The translations under genes and the position numbers were made by a program. Positions 9,400 through 16,401 of a stretch of 64,000 nucleotides of DNA are shown here, one piece after another (within the stretch, counting starts at the first letter, position 1; every line of letters starts with the position of its first letter). Origin of the DNA: Roseibium alexandrii DFL-11 (GTDB lineage: Bacteria; Pseudomonadota; Alphaproteobacteria; Rhizobiales; Stappiaceae); assembly GCF_000158095.2 (NCBI RefSeq), contig NZ_CM011002.1, positions 3,948,703-4,012,702 on the forward strand, in the 5' to 3' direction. Below the pieces are notes generated by a model. It saw nothing but the letters and a program-made list of their open reading frames with translations. It had not been told where the DNA came from and did not search any database.

Positions 9400-10299
9400 A
9401 TGTTTATCACCGTTCTGGAACGGTCGCTGTCGCTGGCGCAGCATAATATTGGAACGCTGTTCAAGACCGGCTGGGCCTACATTCTGGTGCTTGTCGCGCT
9501 TAACTTCGCGATCGGGTCTTCTTTGATGCCGAGCGGCGGGTTCAGCACCATTTCATATATGACCGAACCGGTTGAGACAGTGGACGAAGGAGCGCTGAGG
9601 GCGCTTGCAGCCCTTGCAAACCTTTTGGTCGGGTTCTCGATTGCCATTGCCTATGTGCGGAAGCTCCTGATTGATGCGCGCGACTTCCCTCTGTTTGTGG
9701 GACCCCGAACGTTCAAGGTGATCATCAACATGATTGTTTTGAACCTGATCGGGTTTTTATCTCTTATCCCGCTCGGAATTGCCGCCAGCATCCTCGCTGC
9801 GATTACAGGTGGCTTGGGCGCAATCGCGTTTCTCGCGGCGCCCTTCATCGCGCTGATGGTGACCCAGAAGTTCTCGCTCGTTCTGCCGGCTGCTGCCGTT
9901 GATGATCCCCTCACTTTCAAGGAAAGCTGGCGTGCCACCAACGGGCTTGGTTGGCCGATGGCTTTTGCAGCGCTCGTTATGAGTTTGCTTGCTGCAGTTC
10001 TCGTTGCCGGCGTCGGTCTGATCTTGAGCCTGATGGAAAATTTTCTTGCCGCCAATGTGTTCTGGCAGCAGATCCGGTCGGCCGCATTTCCGATGGCGAC
10101 AATGCTGATCACGGTGTGGGTCTTCGCCAATCTCCATGCAACGTTTTATGGCATGGTCCGTGAACGGTTTGCTGCCCGTATTGGCTTGCGGGCCGAAGAT
10201 TTGAAGCAGGTTGAAGAAACCCGCAACGCCGCTGATGAAAAAACGCGGTCAAAGGCGCGCAAGGCTCTTGCCGGGGCGCAAAAAATGCGCCGCCGTTGA
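9400..10299 (+). CDS. polytopic membrane protein, paralogue of the previous gene
   Basis: A 299-residue membrane protein with about six hydrophobic segments and a charged, Lys/Arg-rich C-terminal tail that ends KALAGAQKMRRR. It shares the pattern SLVLPAAAVDDP..FKESWRATNGLGWPM with the gene before it. The ATG at 9400 follows a strong GGGGAG site; the GTG 27 bases earlier does not. Function unknown. The cytosolic tail, rich in positive charge, might contact RNA, lipid or a partner, but that is speculation. Confidence 0.78.
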   Translation: MFITVLERSLSLAQHNIGTLFKTGWAYILVLVALNFAIGSSLMPSGGFSTISYMTEPVETVDEGALRALAALANLLVGFSIAIAYVRKLLIDARDFPLFVGPRTFKVIINMIVLNLIGFLSLIPLGIAASILAAITGGLGAIAFLAAPFIALMVTQKFSLVLPAAAVDDPLTFKESWRATNGLGWPMAFAALVMSLLAAVLVAGVGLILSLMENFLAANVFWQQIRSAAFPMATMLITVWVFANLHATFYGMVRERFAARIGLRAEDLKQVEETRNAADEKTRSKARKALAGAQKMRRR

Positions 10300-10416
10300 A
10301 CGTGATAGACCGAAGTCAGCTGTTTAAGGCGCGAATTTCGATTCTCATGTTGCAGTGCGGCGGTAACTGGTCAAAAGTCCCGCCAGACGTTTCATTCATT
10401 ACGGGAGGATTTTCTG

Positions 10417-11199
10417 ATGCTCGCCAATAAGACAGCAGTTGTGACTGGGTCAACGTCCGGGATTGGCCTCGGATGTGCCCGCGCCTTCGCTGAAAAAGGC
10501 GCCAACGTGGTCATCAATGGCCTCGGCGATGCCGATGAAATTGAAAAGACCCGCGCAGGCATTGAAGCTGATTTTGGCGTGAAGTGTGTCTACTCGCCGG
10601 CCAACATGCTGAAAGGCGATGAAATCGCGGAAATGATCTCCGACACCCAGAAGGAATTCGGGTCTGTCGACATCCTCGTGAACAACGCGGGCATCCAATA
10701 CGTTTCCCCGGTCGATGAGTTCCCGATCGACAAATGGGACGCCATCATTGCGATCAATCTGTCTTCTGCCTTCCATGCTATCCGCGCGGCGGTACCGGGA
10801 ATGAAAGAAAACGGTTGGGGCCGGATCATCAATACAGCCTCCGCGCACGCCCTCGTCGCGTCCCCGTATAAATCCGCTTACGTTGCCGCCAAGCACGGCA
10901 TTGCCGGCCTGACCAAAACTGTCGCGCTTGAAGTGGCCGAGCAAGGCATCACCGTGAATGCGATCTGCCCAGGTTACGTCTGGACGCCGCTGGTTGAAGC
11001 TCAGATCCCGGACACGATGAAAGCACGGAACATGACCGAGGAAGAGGTCAAGAAAGATGTGCTTTTGAAGGCCCAGCCGACCAAGAAATTCGTCACCATC
11101 GAACAAGTCGCCGGTTACGCTGTCTTCTTGTGCTCTGACACGGCGTCTTCGATTACCGGTGCCATCATGACGATGGATGGCGGCTGGACAGCCCAGTAA
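10417..11199 (+). CDS. bdhA: 3-hydroxybutyrate dehydrogenase
   Basis: An SDR enzyme of 260 residues that interconverts D-3-hydroxybutyrate and acetoacetate with NAD, usually when polyhydroxybutyrate (PHB) is mobilised. It has TGSTSGIG at the N terminus, NNAGIQ in the middle, the Ser-Tyr-Lys triad in NTASAHALVAS and SAYVAAKHG, and the C-terminal TMDGGW. Length and motifs match the bacterial BdhA family more closely than generic SDRs. GGGAGG lies just before the ATG. The patatin-like gene follows after 36 bases on the same strand and may be part of the same pathway. Confidence 0.9.
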   Translation: MLANKTAVVTGSTSGIGLGCARAFAEKGANVVINGLGDADEIEKTRAGIEADFGVKCVYSPANMLKGDEIAEMISDTQKEFGSVDILVNNAGIQYVSPVDEFPIDKWDAIIAINLSSAFHAIRAAVPGMKENGWGRIINTASAHALVASPYKSAYVAAKHGIAGLTKTVALEVAEQGITVNAICPGYVWTPLVEAQIPDTMKARNMTEEEVKKDVLLKAQPTKKFVTIEQVAGYAVFLCSDTASSITGAIMTMDGGWTAQ

Positions 11200-11235
11200 G
11201 CCAATAGACTCAAGCCCGCAGGAGCGAAAAGAGCC

Positions 11236-12249
11236 ATGTCAGATCCAAAGAAGATCAATCTGGCTTTGCAAGGGGGAGGCGCGCATGGCGCCTTCACCTG
11301 GGGAGTGCTCGATTGGTTCCTGGAAGACAGCCGGTTCGAACTCGACGGGATCACCGGGACATCTGCCGGGGCGATGAATGCGGTTGTGTTGGCCAGCGGC
11401 CTGGAGGCTGGCGGGGAAGAGGGCGCGCGTGCAACGCTGGAAGCCTTCTGGCGCGAAGTTAGCGCCGAGGCGCGTACCAGTCCGATCCAACGCTCGCCGC
11501 TGGATGTGCTCCTGGGCCATTGGAGCCTCGATTATTCACCGAGTTACCTCTATTTCGATGTGCTCTCGCGGTTCGCTTCGCCGTATGAATTCAACCCACT
11601 GAATTTCAATCCACTCCGCGACATCGTGGAACGGACGGTCGATTTTGAAAAAGTGCACTGCTGCTCCGGTTTGAAGCTGTTCATCGCAGCCACCAATGTC
11701 TTTACCGGCAAGATCCGGGTCTTCAGCGAGAAGGAAGTGACGCTTGATGCGGTGATGGCCTCGGCGTGCCTGCCGCAGCTTTACCAGGCCGTGGAGATCG
11801 ATGGGGAGCCTTATTGGGACGGTGGGTTTATGGGCAATCCGCCGCTCTATCCGCTGTTTTATGAAACCGAAACATCGGATGTCGTCCTTATCCAGATCAA
11901 CCCGATCGAGCGGCGCGAAGTGCCCCGGACGGCTCGCGAAATCGTCAACCGCCTCAATGAAATCACCTTCAACTCCACGCTTTTGAGAGAACTCAGGGCG
12001 ATTGATTTCGTTACGCGCCTGATTGAAGAGGGAAAGCTGGACCGCAAGGAATATACTAAAGTGCATCTGCACCGGATCGCGGCCGAAGAACTGAAACCTC
12101 TTCAGGCTTCCTCCAAGATGAATGCAGAGTGGGATTTTCTGACGCATTTGCGTGACGTTGGCCGCCAGACAGCAAAAGAATGGCTCGACCGGCACTTTGA
12201 CGACATCGGCGAGCGCTCCACCATTGATCTGCGCAAAGAATTCGCTTGA
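11236..12249 (+). CDS. patatin-like phospholipase / serine hydrolase
   Basis: A 337-residue patatin-fold hydrolase. The oxyanion motif GGGAHGAF lies at residues 13-20, the nucleophile Ser43 in GTSAG, and the catalytic Asp195 in DGGF. There is no signal peptide, so it acts in the cytoplasm or at the inner face of the membrane. The family includes phospholipases and some intracellular polyhydroxyalkanoate depolymerases. Because it directly follows bdhA, release of 3-hydroxybutyrate from stored polymer is an attractive inference, but lipid acyl hydrolysis is equally compatible with the sequence. Confidence 0.86.
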   Translation: MSDPKKINLALQGGGAHGAFTWGVLDWFLEDSRFELDGITGTSAGAMNAVVLASGLEAGGEEGARATLEAFWREVSAEARTSPIQRSPLDVLLGHWSLDYSPSYLYFDVLSRFASPYEFNPLNFNPLRDIVERTVDFEKVHCCSGLKLFIAATNVFTGKIRVFSEKEVTLDAVMASACLPQLYQAVEIDGEPYWDGGFMGNPPLYPLFYETETSDVVLIQINPIERREVPRTAREIVNRLNEITFNSTLLRELRAIDFVTRLIEEGKLDRKEYTKVHLHRIAAEELKPLQASSKMNAEWDFLTHLRDVGRQTAKEWLDRHFDDIGERSTIDLRKEFA

Positions 12250-12441
12250 TCTCTGGTGAGGCGCCGCCATTGGTCTGTTAATCCCTCGTTTAGGATGTTT
12301 GCAACTCGCCTTGCATAATGCAATGCGCGAGATCTGAACAATATCTAAACAAATTCAGTATTTTGTGGTTGCAAATACCGCAGTTTCTAGATCTTGCGTG
12401 TTTGAACAAAGAAACCAATTGGCAAGCCTTTTGCTCCTTAT

Positions 12442-12458
12442 TTGGCACGCTGATTGTC
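12442..12458 (+). promoter_or_regulatory. sigma-54-like promoter element
   Basis: TTGGCACG-CTGA-TTGTC matches the sigma-54 (RpoN) consensus TTGGCACG-N4-TTGC closely with correct spacing. The -12 dinucleotide is GT rather than the nearly invariant GC, which weakens the call. A start near 12470 would put the 12489-12526 hairpin about 20 bases into the transcript. Confidence 0.35.
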
Positions 12459-12488
12459 AGGTAGTGCGTCGTCAGCGACATTGTGAAT

Positions 12489-12526
12489 GGAAGAAGCAGG
12501 CACCTGCGACCCCGCCTGTTTCTTCC
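12489..12526 (+). terminator. strong stem-loop followed by T-run
   Basis: GGAAGAAGCAGGC pairs with GCCTGTTTCTTCC over 13 bases with one G-U pair and a 12-base loop. A run of six T follows about eight bases later (12534-12539). The offset is longer than in an ideal intrinsic terminator. It may end a short transcript from the sigma-54-like site or be the structured body of a small RNA. Confidence 0.45.
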
Positions 12527-12694
12527 GTTGCAATTTTTTGGCTCCCGTCAGGGATGCTCTTCGCACACAATCTTCATGATTTTCGGTTTTAGTGATCCCA
12601 CCTTACGATCCCGGTTTTAAAGATCGTGGCATACTTGGTCTTTGAACCGCCGCAGATCGCACTTATGTCAAGGGTTATGAGAAAAGGATCGGTT

Positions 12695-13516
12695 ATGAAA
12701 AAGTCGGTTTTCAGCTTTTTGGCAGCAGGCGCGGTCATCGTTACCTTGGCGCCGCAGACCCGTGCGATGGAGTTGGACCCGCGTGTTCCACAAATTCTTG
12801 AAGACGGTGGCTGCCCGCGGTGTGACCTGTCCCTTGCGACCTTGCGTGGGATGAAGCTGGAGGGCGCGGACTTTCATCGGACCAATTTGCGTGAGGTCGA
12901 CCTCAAAGAAGCTGTTATGCCCAGATCGAATTTTGAACGATCGGATTTCCGGCGCACTGAGGCCGAACGGGCCGATTTTTCGGCCAGTGATTTTGCTGGT
13001 GCGTCGATGCGGGCCGTGGATCTGGAGAAATCAAACCTCAACAGTTCGATTTTCCGGGATGCAGATCTTCGTGATGCAGACTTGAATGCAGCTGTCATGA
13101 CCGGGTCGACATTTGAGGGTGCGGACCTGCGTAATGTGACGTTGATCCGCGCTGTTGCTCAGAACACATCGTTCAAATCCGCCAAATTGGACAATGCCAA
13201 CCTGGAGCGGATGGATCTTCTGAACTCCGTCTTTCAGGGCGCGCGCATGCGCAATGTCAAGCTCGACCGCGCTCAGGCTGTTAATGCAGACTTTTCGGGC
13301 GCTGATCTTACAGGAGCGCGTCTCGTCAGCACCAATTTGAGCGGAGCCAACCTTACAGATGTCGATTTTGATGGCGCGCTGTTACGGCGGACACGGCTGA
13401 AAGGCGCGGATTTGACAGGGGCTTCCAATCTCGATCCAAGCCGGATCATCGATGCTTGCGGAGATGAAAATACTAAGCTGCCTGACGGCATAACGCTGGA
13501 GCCGTGTTCTTACTAG
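12695..13516 (+). CDS. exported pentapeptide-repeat protein
   Basis: A 273-residue protein with a clear signal peptide (MKKSVFSFLAAGAVIVTLA, cleavage likely after TRA near residue 24) and then about 40 tandem A(D/N)Lxx-type pentapeptides, which fold into a right-handed four-sided beta helix. A CPRC pair sits just before the repeats, and two further cysteines lie near the C terminus, so disulfides in the periplasm are plausible. AAGGA lies about eight bases before the chosen ATG; an upstream in-frame start would place residues ahead of the signal peptide. Pentapeptide proteins of gyrase-protecting type are cytoplasmic, so that role is unlikely here. Function unknown. Confidence 0.85.
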   Translation: MKKSVFSFLAAGAVIVTLAPQTRAMELDPRVPQILEDGGCPRCDLSLATLRGMKLEGADFHRTNLREVDLKEAVMPRSNFERSDFRRTEAERADFSASDFAGASMRAVDLEKSNLNSSIFRDADLRDADLNAAVMTGSTFEGADLRNVTLIRAVAQNTSFKSAKLDNANLERMDLLNSVFQGARMRNVKLDRAQAVNADFSGADLTGARLVSTNLSGANLTDVDFDGALLRRTRLKGADLTGASNLDPSRIIDACGDENTKLPDGITLEPCSY

Positions 13517-13539
13517 GATCCCCAGCATTGGAAAATGAT

Positions 13540-13575
13540 AAAGGGCCGGTGTTCGATGCGAACCCGGCCCTTTTC
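13540..13575. terminator. bidirectional terminator between the pentapeptide gene and trpS
   Basis: AAAGGGCCGG(T)GTTCG pairs with CGAACCCGGCCCTTT around a three-base loop, with one bulged T. T-rich sequence follows on the plus side and A-rich sequence precedes it, so it can serve both convergent genes. Confidence 0.85.
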
Positions 13576-13591
13576 TTGAGTTCAAGTGATT

Positions 13592-14671
13592 TTACCGGAC
13601 GTCCAGAAAACCAATGATCTTGCGCACGTCCTTCAAAACGGGCTCGGCAATCGCGGAGGCGTTTTCCGCGCCCTCTTTCAAGATCGCATCGATCTGGGCC
13701 GGATCGCCGGTCAGCCGCCGCATTTCGTCTGTCATCGGAGCAAGCTTGGCAACTGCGAGATCTGAAAGCGCTGGCTTGAACGCGGAGAACTGCTGTCCGC
13801 CATACTCTTTCAGGACGTCGTCTTTGGACATGCCGTTGAGCGCCGCATAGATACCAACAAGGTTATCAGCTTCTGGCCGGCCTTCCAGACCATCGGTTTC
13901 GCTGGGCAACGCGTCTGGATCGGTTTTGGCTTTTTTGATCTTCTTTGCAATCGCGTCCGCATCATCCTTCAGATTGATGCGCGAAAGATCCGAAGGATCG
14001 GATTTCGACATCTTCTTCGTGCCGTCGCGCAGGGACATGATCCGGGTGGCCGGGCCAGCGATCATCGGTTCGGTCAACGGGAAATAAAGCTCTTCTGGCA
14101 ATTCAGGAGAAGGTGTCGGGTTTGGAACGCCTATGCCCAGTTCCTTGATCCGAGCGCCAAAGTCGTTGTTGAACTTTGCCGCGATGTCACGGGTCAGCTC
14201 CAAGTGCTGCTTCTGGTCATCGCCCACCGGAACGTGGGTCGCACGATAAGCCAGAATGTCGGCCGCCATCAGGTTGGGGTAGGCGAACAGGCCAACAGAG
14301 GCGTTTTCCTTGTTCTTGCCGGCCTTTTCCTTGAACTGGGTCATGCGGTTGAGCCAGCCCATCCGGGCAACGCAGTTGAAGATCCAGGCCAGTTCCATGT
14401 GCTCACGGACCTGGGATTGGTTGAAGATGATCGATTTCTTGGGATCGATCCCGGCCGCCATGTAAGCGGCTGTCACTTCACGCGTTGCGTTTGTCAGTTC
14501 GCTCGGGTCCGGAAAACCTGCTGTGATCGCGTGGGAGTCCACGACACAGAAGATCGCAGGCATCTGATCTTGCAGCGGAACCCAGCGCGACACGGCGCCA
14601 AGGTAGTTGCCAAGGTGGAGATTGCCTGTGGGCTGAACGCCGGAAAAGACACGGGGCTGGAACGCCGTCAT
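13592..14671 (-). CDS. trpS: tryptophan--tRNA ligase
   Basis: Class I aminoacyl-tRNA synthetase charging tRNA-Trp. The 359-residue product has the HIGH-like motif [11 protein letters not shown] near residue 14 and the KMSKS motif (KKMSKSD) in the C-terminal half, with the usual spacing for bacterial TrpRS. It is the third gene of glnD-murJ-trpS, with 121 bases between murJ and trpS. That spacing leaves room for its own promoter. The strong hairpin beyond its stop ends the transcript. Confidence 0.96.
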   Translation of the reverse strand: MTAFQPRVFSGVQPTGNLHLGNYLGAVSRWVPLQDQMPAIFCVVDSHAITAGFPDPSELTNATREVTAAYMAAGIDPKKSIIFNQSQVREHMELAWIFNCVARMGWLNRMTQFKEKAGKNKENASVGLFAYPNLMAADILAYRATHVPVGDDQKQHLELTRDIAAKFNNDFGARIKELGIGVPNPTPSPELPEELYFPLTEPMIAGPATRIMSLRDGTKKMSKSDPSDLSRINLKDDADAIAKKIKKAKTDPDALPSETDGLEGRPEADNLVGIYAALNGMSKDDVLKEYGGQQFSAFKPALSDLAVAKLAPMTDEMRRLTGDPAQIDAILKEGAENASAIAEPVLKDVRKIIGFLDVR

Positions 14672-14792
14672 TTCATATCCCTTATTGGTGCGGCCGGTTG
14701 GAAGGGCGCTGTGAATGTTTTGGGCGCGACGGGTTTAGGCCTGACCGTGCTTCGATGCAAGCAAAGATGCCGTTCGGACAAGCGTTTGCGCG

Positions 14793-16355
14793 TCAGGTGT
14801 TGCGCCGCTTCAACGATTTAGCGAGACCAACCAGATCACTGCCGCCGCTGATCTGCGCAAAAAGCCCGAATACGGCAATGCCGATCAGCACCAGGGCCCC
14901 GAGGCTGGCGACCCTTATCAGAAGCCATCCATCCTTCAGGTAAGGCGCAAGGGCATCTGCAGCGAAATGAATGACAAGACCCATCAACAGGCTTGCCAGA
15001 AGCACTAGCATCAGTTTTCTCAAGACAGTGGCGTCTGGTGCGAAGTGTCCCCGCTTCCAAAGCACGATGACCAGGAAGCCGGTGTTCACCCAACCAGCAA
15101 TCGTGGTTGCCAGCGCGATCCCGACATGCTGCAGGTACGGAAAGAAGGCGATCGACAAGGCGACATTGACCACCATGCCAATCGCCGCGAACTTCATCGG
15201 AGTTTTGGTGTCTTCACGGGCAAAATAGCCTGGCGAGAACACCTTGTTCAGGACAAAGGCGGGCAGGCCGAAGGAAAATGCCATCAAGGCAGCTGCCGTT
15301 CCTTCAACGGCGGCCTCATCGAACCGGACCCTTTGGAACAAGACCGAGACGATCTCGTCAGGGATGACGGCCAGCGCGACAGCTGCGGGCAAAGTCAGAA
15401 CAAGAGAGAATTCCAGGGAACGGTTCAGGGTCTTTTGGTAGGCGGCTGTTTCGCCGGAGCGGAGCTGCCGGGTCAGACTTGGAAGAAGCACCACACCGAA
15501 GGCAATGCCGATGACACCAAGCGGCAACTGATACAGCCGGTCAGCGTAATAGAGCAAAGCATTCGCCCCGTCCTGCATTGATGCAATCACCTGGCCGACC
15601 GCGATGTTGATCTGTGTGACGCCTCCCGCAATCACACCTGGAATGCCAAGCACCAGCAGGCGTTTGGCGGATTTCGTATAGCGCGGCCGGTAAACGGGTA
15701 CGCGGAAGCCGAGGCGCTTCAGATCAATGACCACCACGCTCAGCTGCACGATGCCGCCGAAGGTGATGCCGAGTGTCAGGATGATGCCAAGAGTTGTGCT
15801 GTCCTCAACGCCCCAGAACAAAACACCGCCGAGCACCAGCACCATGACCACATTCAGCATGACCGGCGCAAAGGCGGCAGCAGCAAAGCGCTGATAAGTG
15901 TTCAAGATGCCGCCAATGAAGGCGAGCATCGACATGAAAATCAGGTACGGAAAGGCGATCCGCGACATCAAAACCGTCAGATCGAACTTTTCTGGGTCAG
16001 ACACGAAGCCCGGGGCCAAAGCCCACACAACAAAGGGCATGAAGATCTGAGCGAGTGCGGTCAGCGCCAGAAGGCAAAACAGCAAGGCGGAACCAATTTC
16101 ACCGGCAAAACGCCGGGCGCTCTCCTCGCCGTCTTCTTCAACTGCGCGCCCAAAAAGGGGAATGAAGGCAGAGTTGAACGCGCCCTCGGCAAACAAGCGT
16201 CGGAATAGATTCGGCAAACGGAAGGCGACCACGAAGGCGTCGGCCACCGGACCTGCGCCGACTGCGGCGGCGAGCAGTACGTCCCGCACAAAACCGAGAA
16301 CACGGCTCATCAGGGTGGCGCCGCCGACAGTTGCGAAATTTCGAACCAGGTTCAT
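14793..16355 (-). CDS. murJ: lipid II flippase MurJ (MviN family)
   Basis: Inner-membrane MOP-superfamily protein that flips lipid II outward for peptidoglycan synthesis. The product has 520 residues and about 14 hydrophobic segments. The N terminus NFATVGGATLMSRVLGFVRD and the following AFRLPNLFRRLFAEGAF are hallmark MurJ sequences. The ATG at 16355 is chosen because the 38 residues upstream in the open frame overlap glnD and are not MurJ-like. It lies 46 bases after glnD, in the glnD-murJ order familiar from other alphaproteobacteria. Confidence 0.94.
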   Translation of the reverse strand: MNLVRNFATVGGATLMSRVLGFVRDVLLAAAVGAGPVADAFVVAFRLPNLFRRLFAEGAFNSAFIPLFGRAVEEDGEESARRFAGEIGSALLFCLLALTALAQIFMPFVVWALAPGFVSDPEKFDLTVLMSRIAFPYLIFMSMLAFIGGILNTYQRFAAAAFAPVMLNVVMVLVLGGVLFWGVEDSTTLGIILTLGITFGGIVQLSVVVIDLKRLGFRVPVYRPRYTKSAKRLLVLGIPGVIAGGVTQINIAVGQVIASMQDGANALLYYADRLYQLPLGVIGIAFGVVLLPSLTRQLRSGETAAYQKTLNRSLEFSLVLTLPAAVALAVIPDEIVSVLFQRVRFDEAAVEGTAAALMAFSFGLPAFVLNKVFSPGYFAREDTKTPMKFAAIGMVVNVALSIAFFPYLQHVGIALATTIAGWVNTGFLVIVLWKRGHFAPDATVLRKLMLVLLASLLMGLVIHFAADALAPYLKDGWLLIRVASLGALVLIGIAVFGLFAQISGGSDLVGLAKSLKRRNT

Positions 16356-16401
16356 GCCAGCGGGGCTCCAGACACGGTGTACTTCTTTCTGAGGTAGCCG
16401 C

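Larger units (their letters stand above)
12250..12694. other. 445-base non-coding gap upstream of the pentapeptide protein
   Basis: No convincing protein gene is visible; the short open frames here have no ribosome binding site or family resemblance. The gap holds a sigma-54-like element at 12442-12458 and a strong 13-bp hairpin at 12489-12526 followed by a T-run. Together they could delimit a short RNA. The last 150 bases should carry the promoter of the pentapeptide gene. Confidence 0.5.

Noticed and set aside
12290..12592. Short open frames on both strands of the 12.3-12.6 kb gap
   Set aside because: Neither has a Shine-Dalgarno sequence, normal codon choice or family resemblance; the hairpin and promoter-like elements explain the region better.
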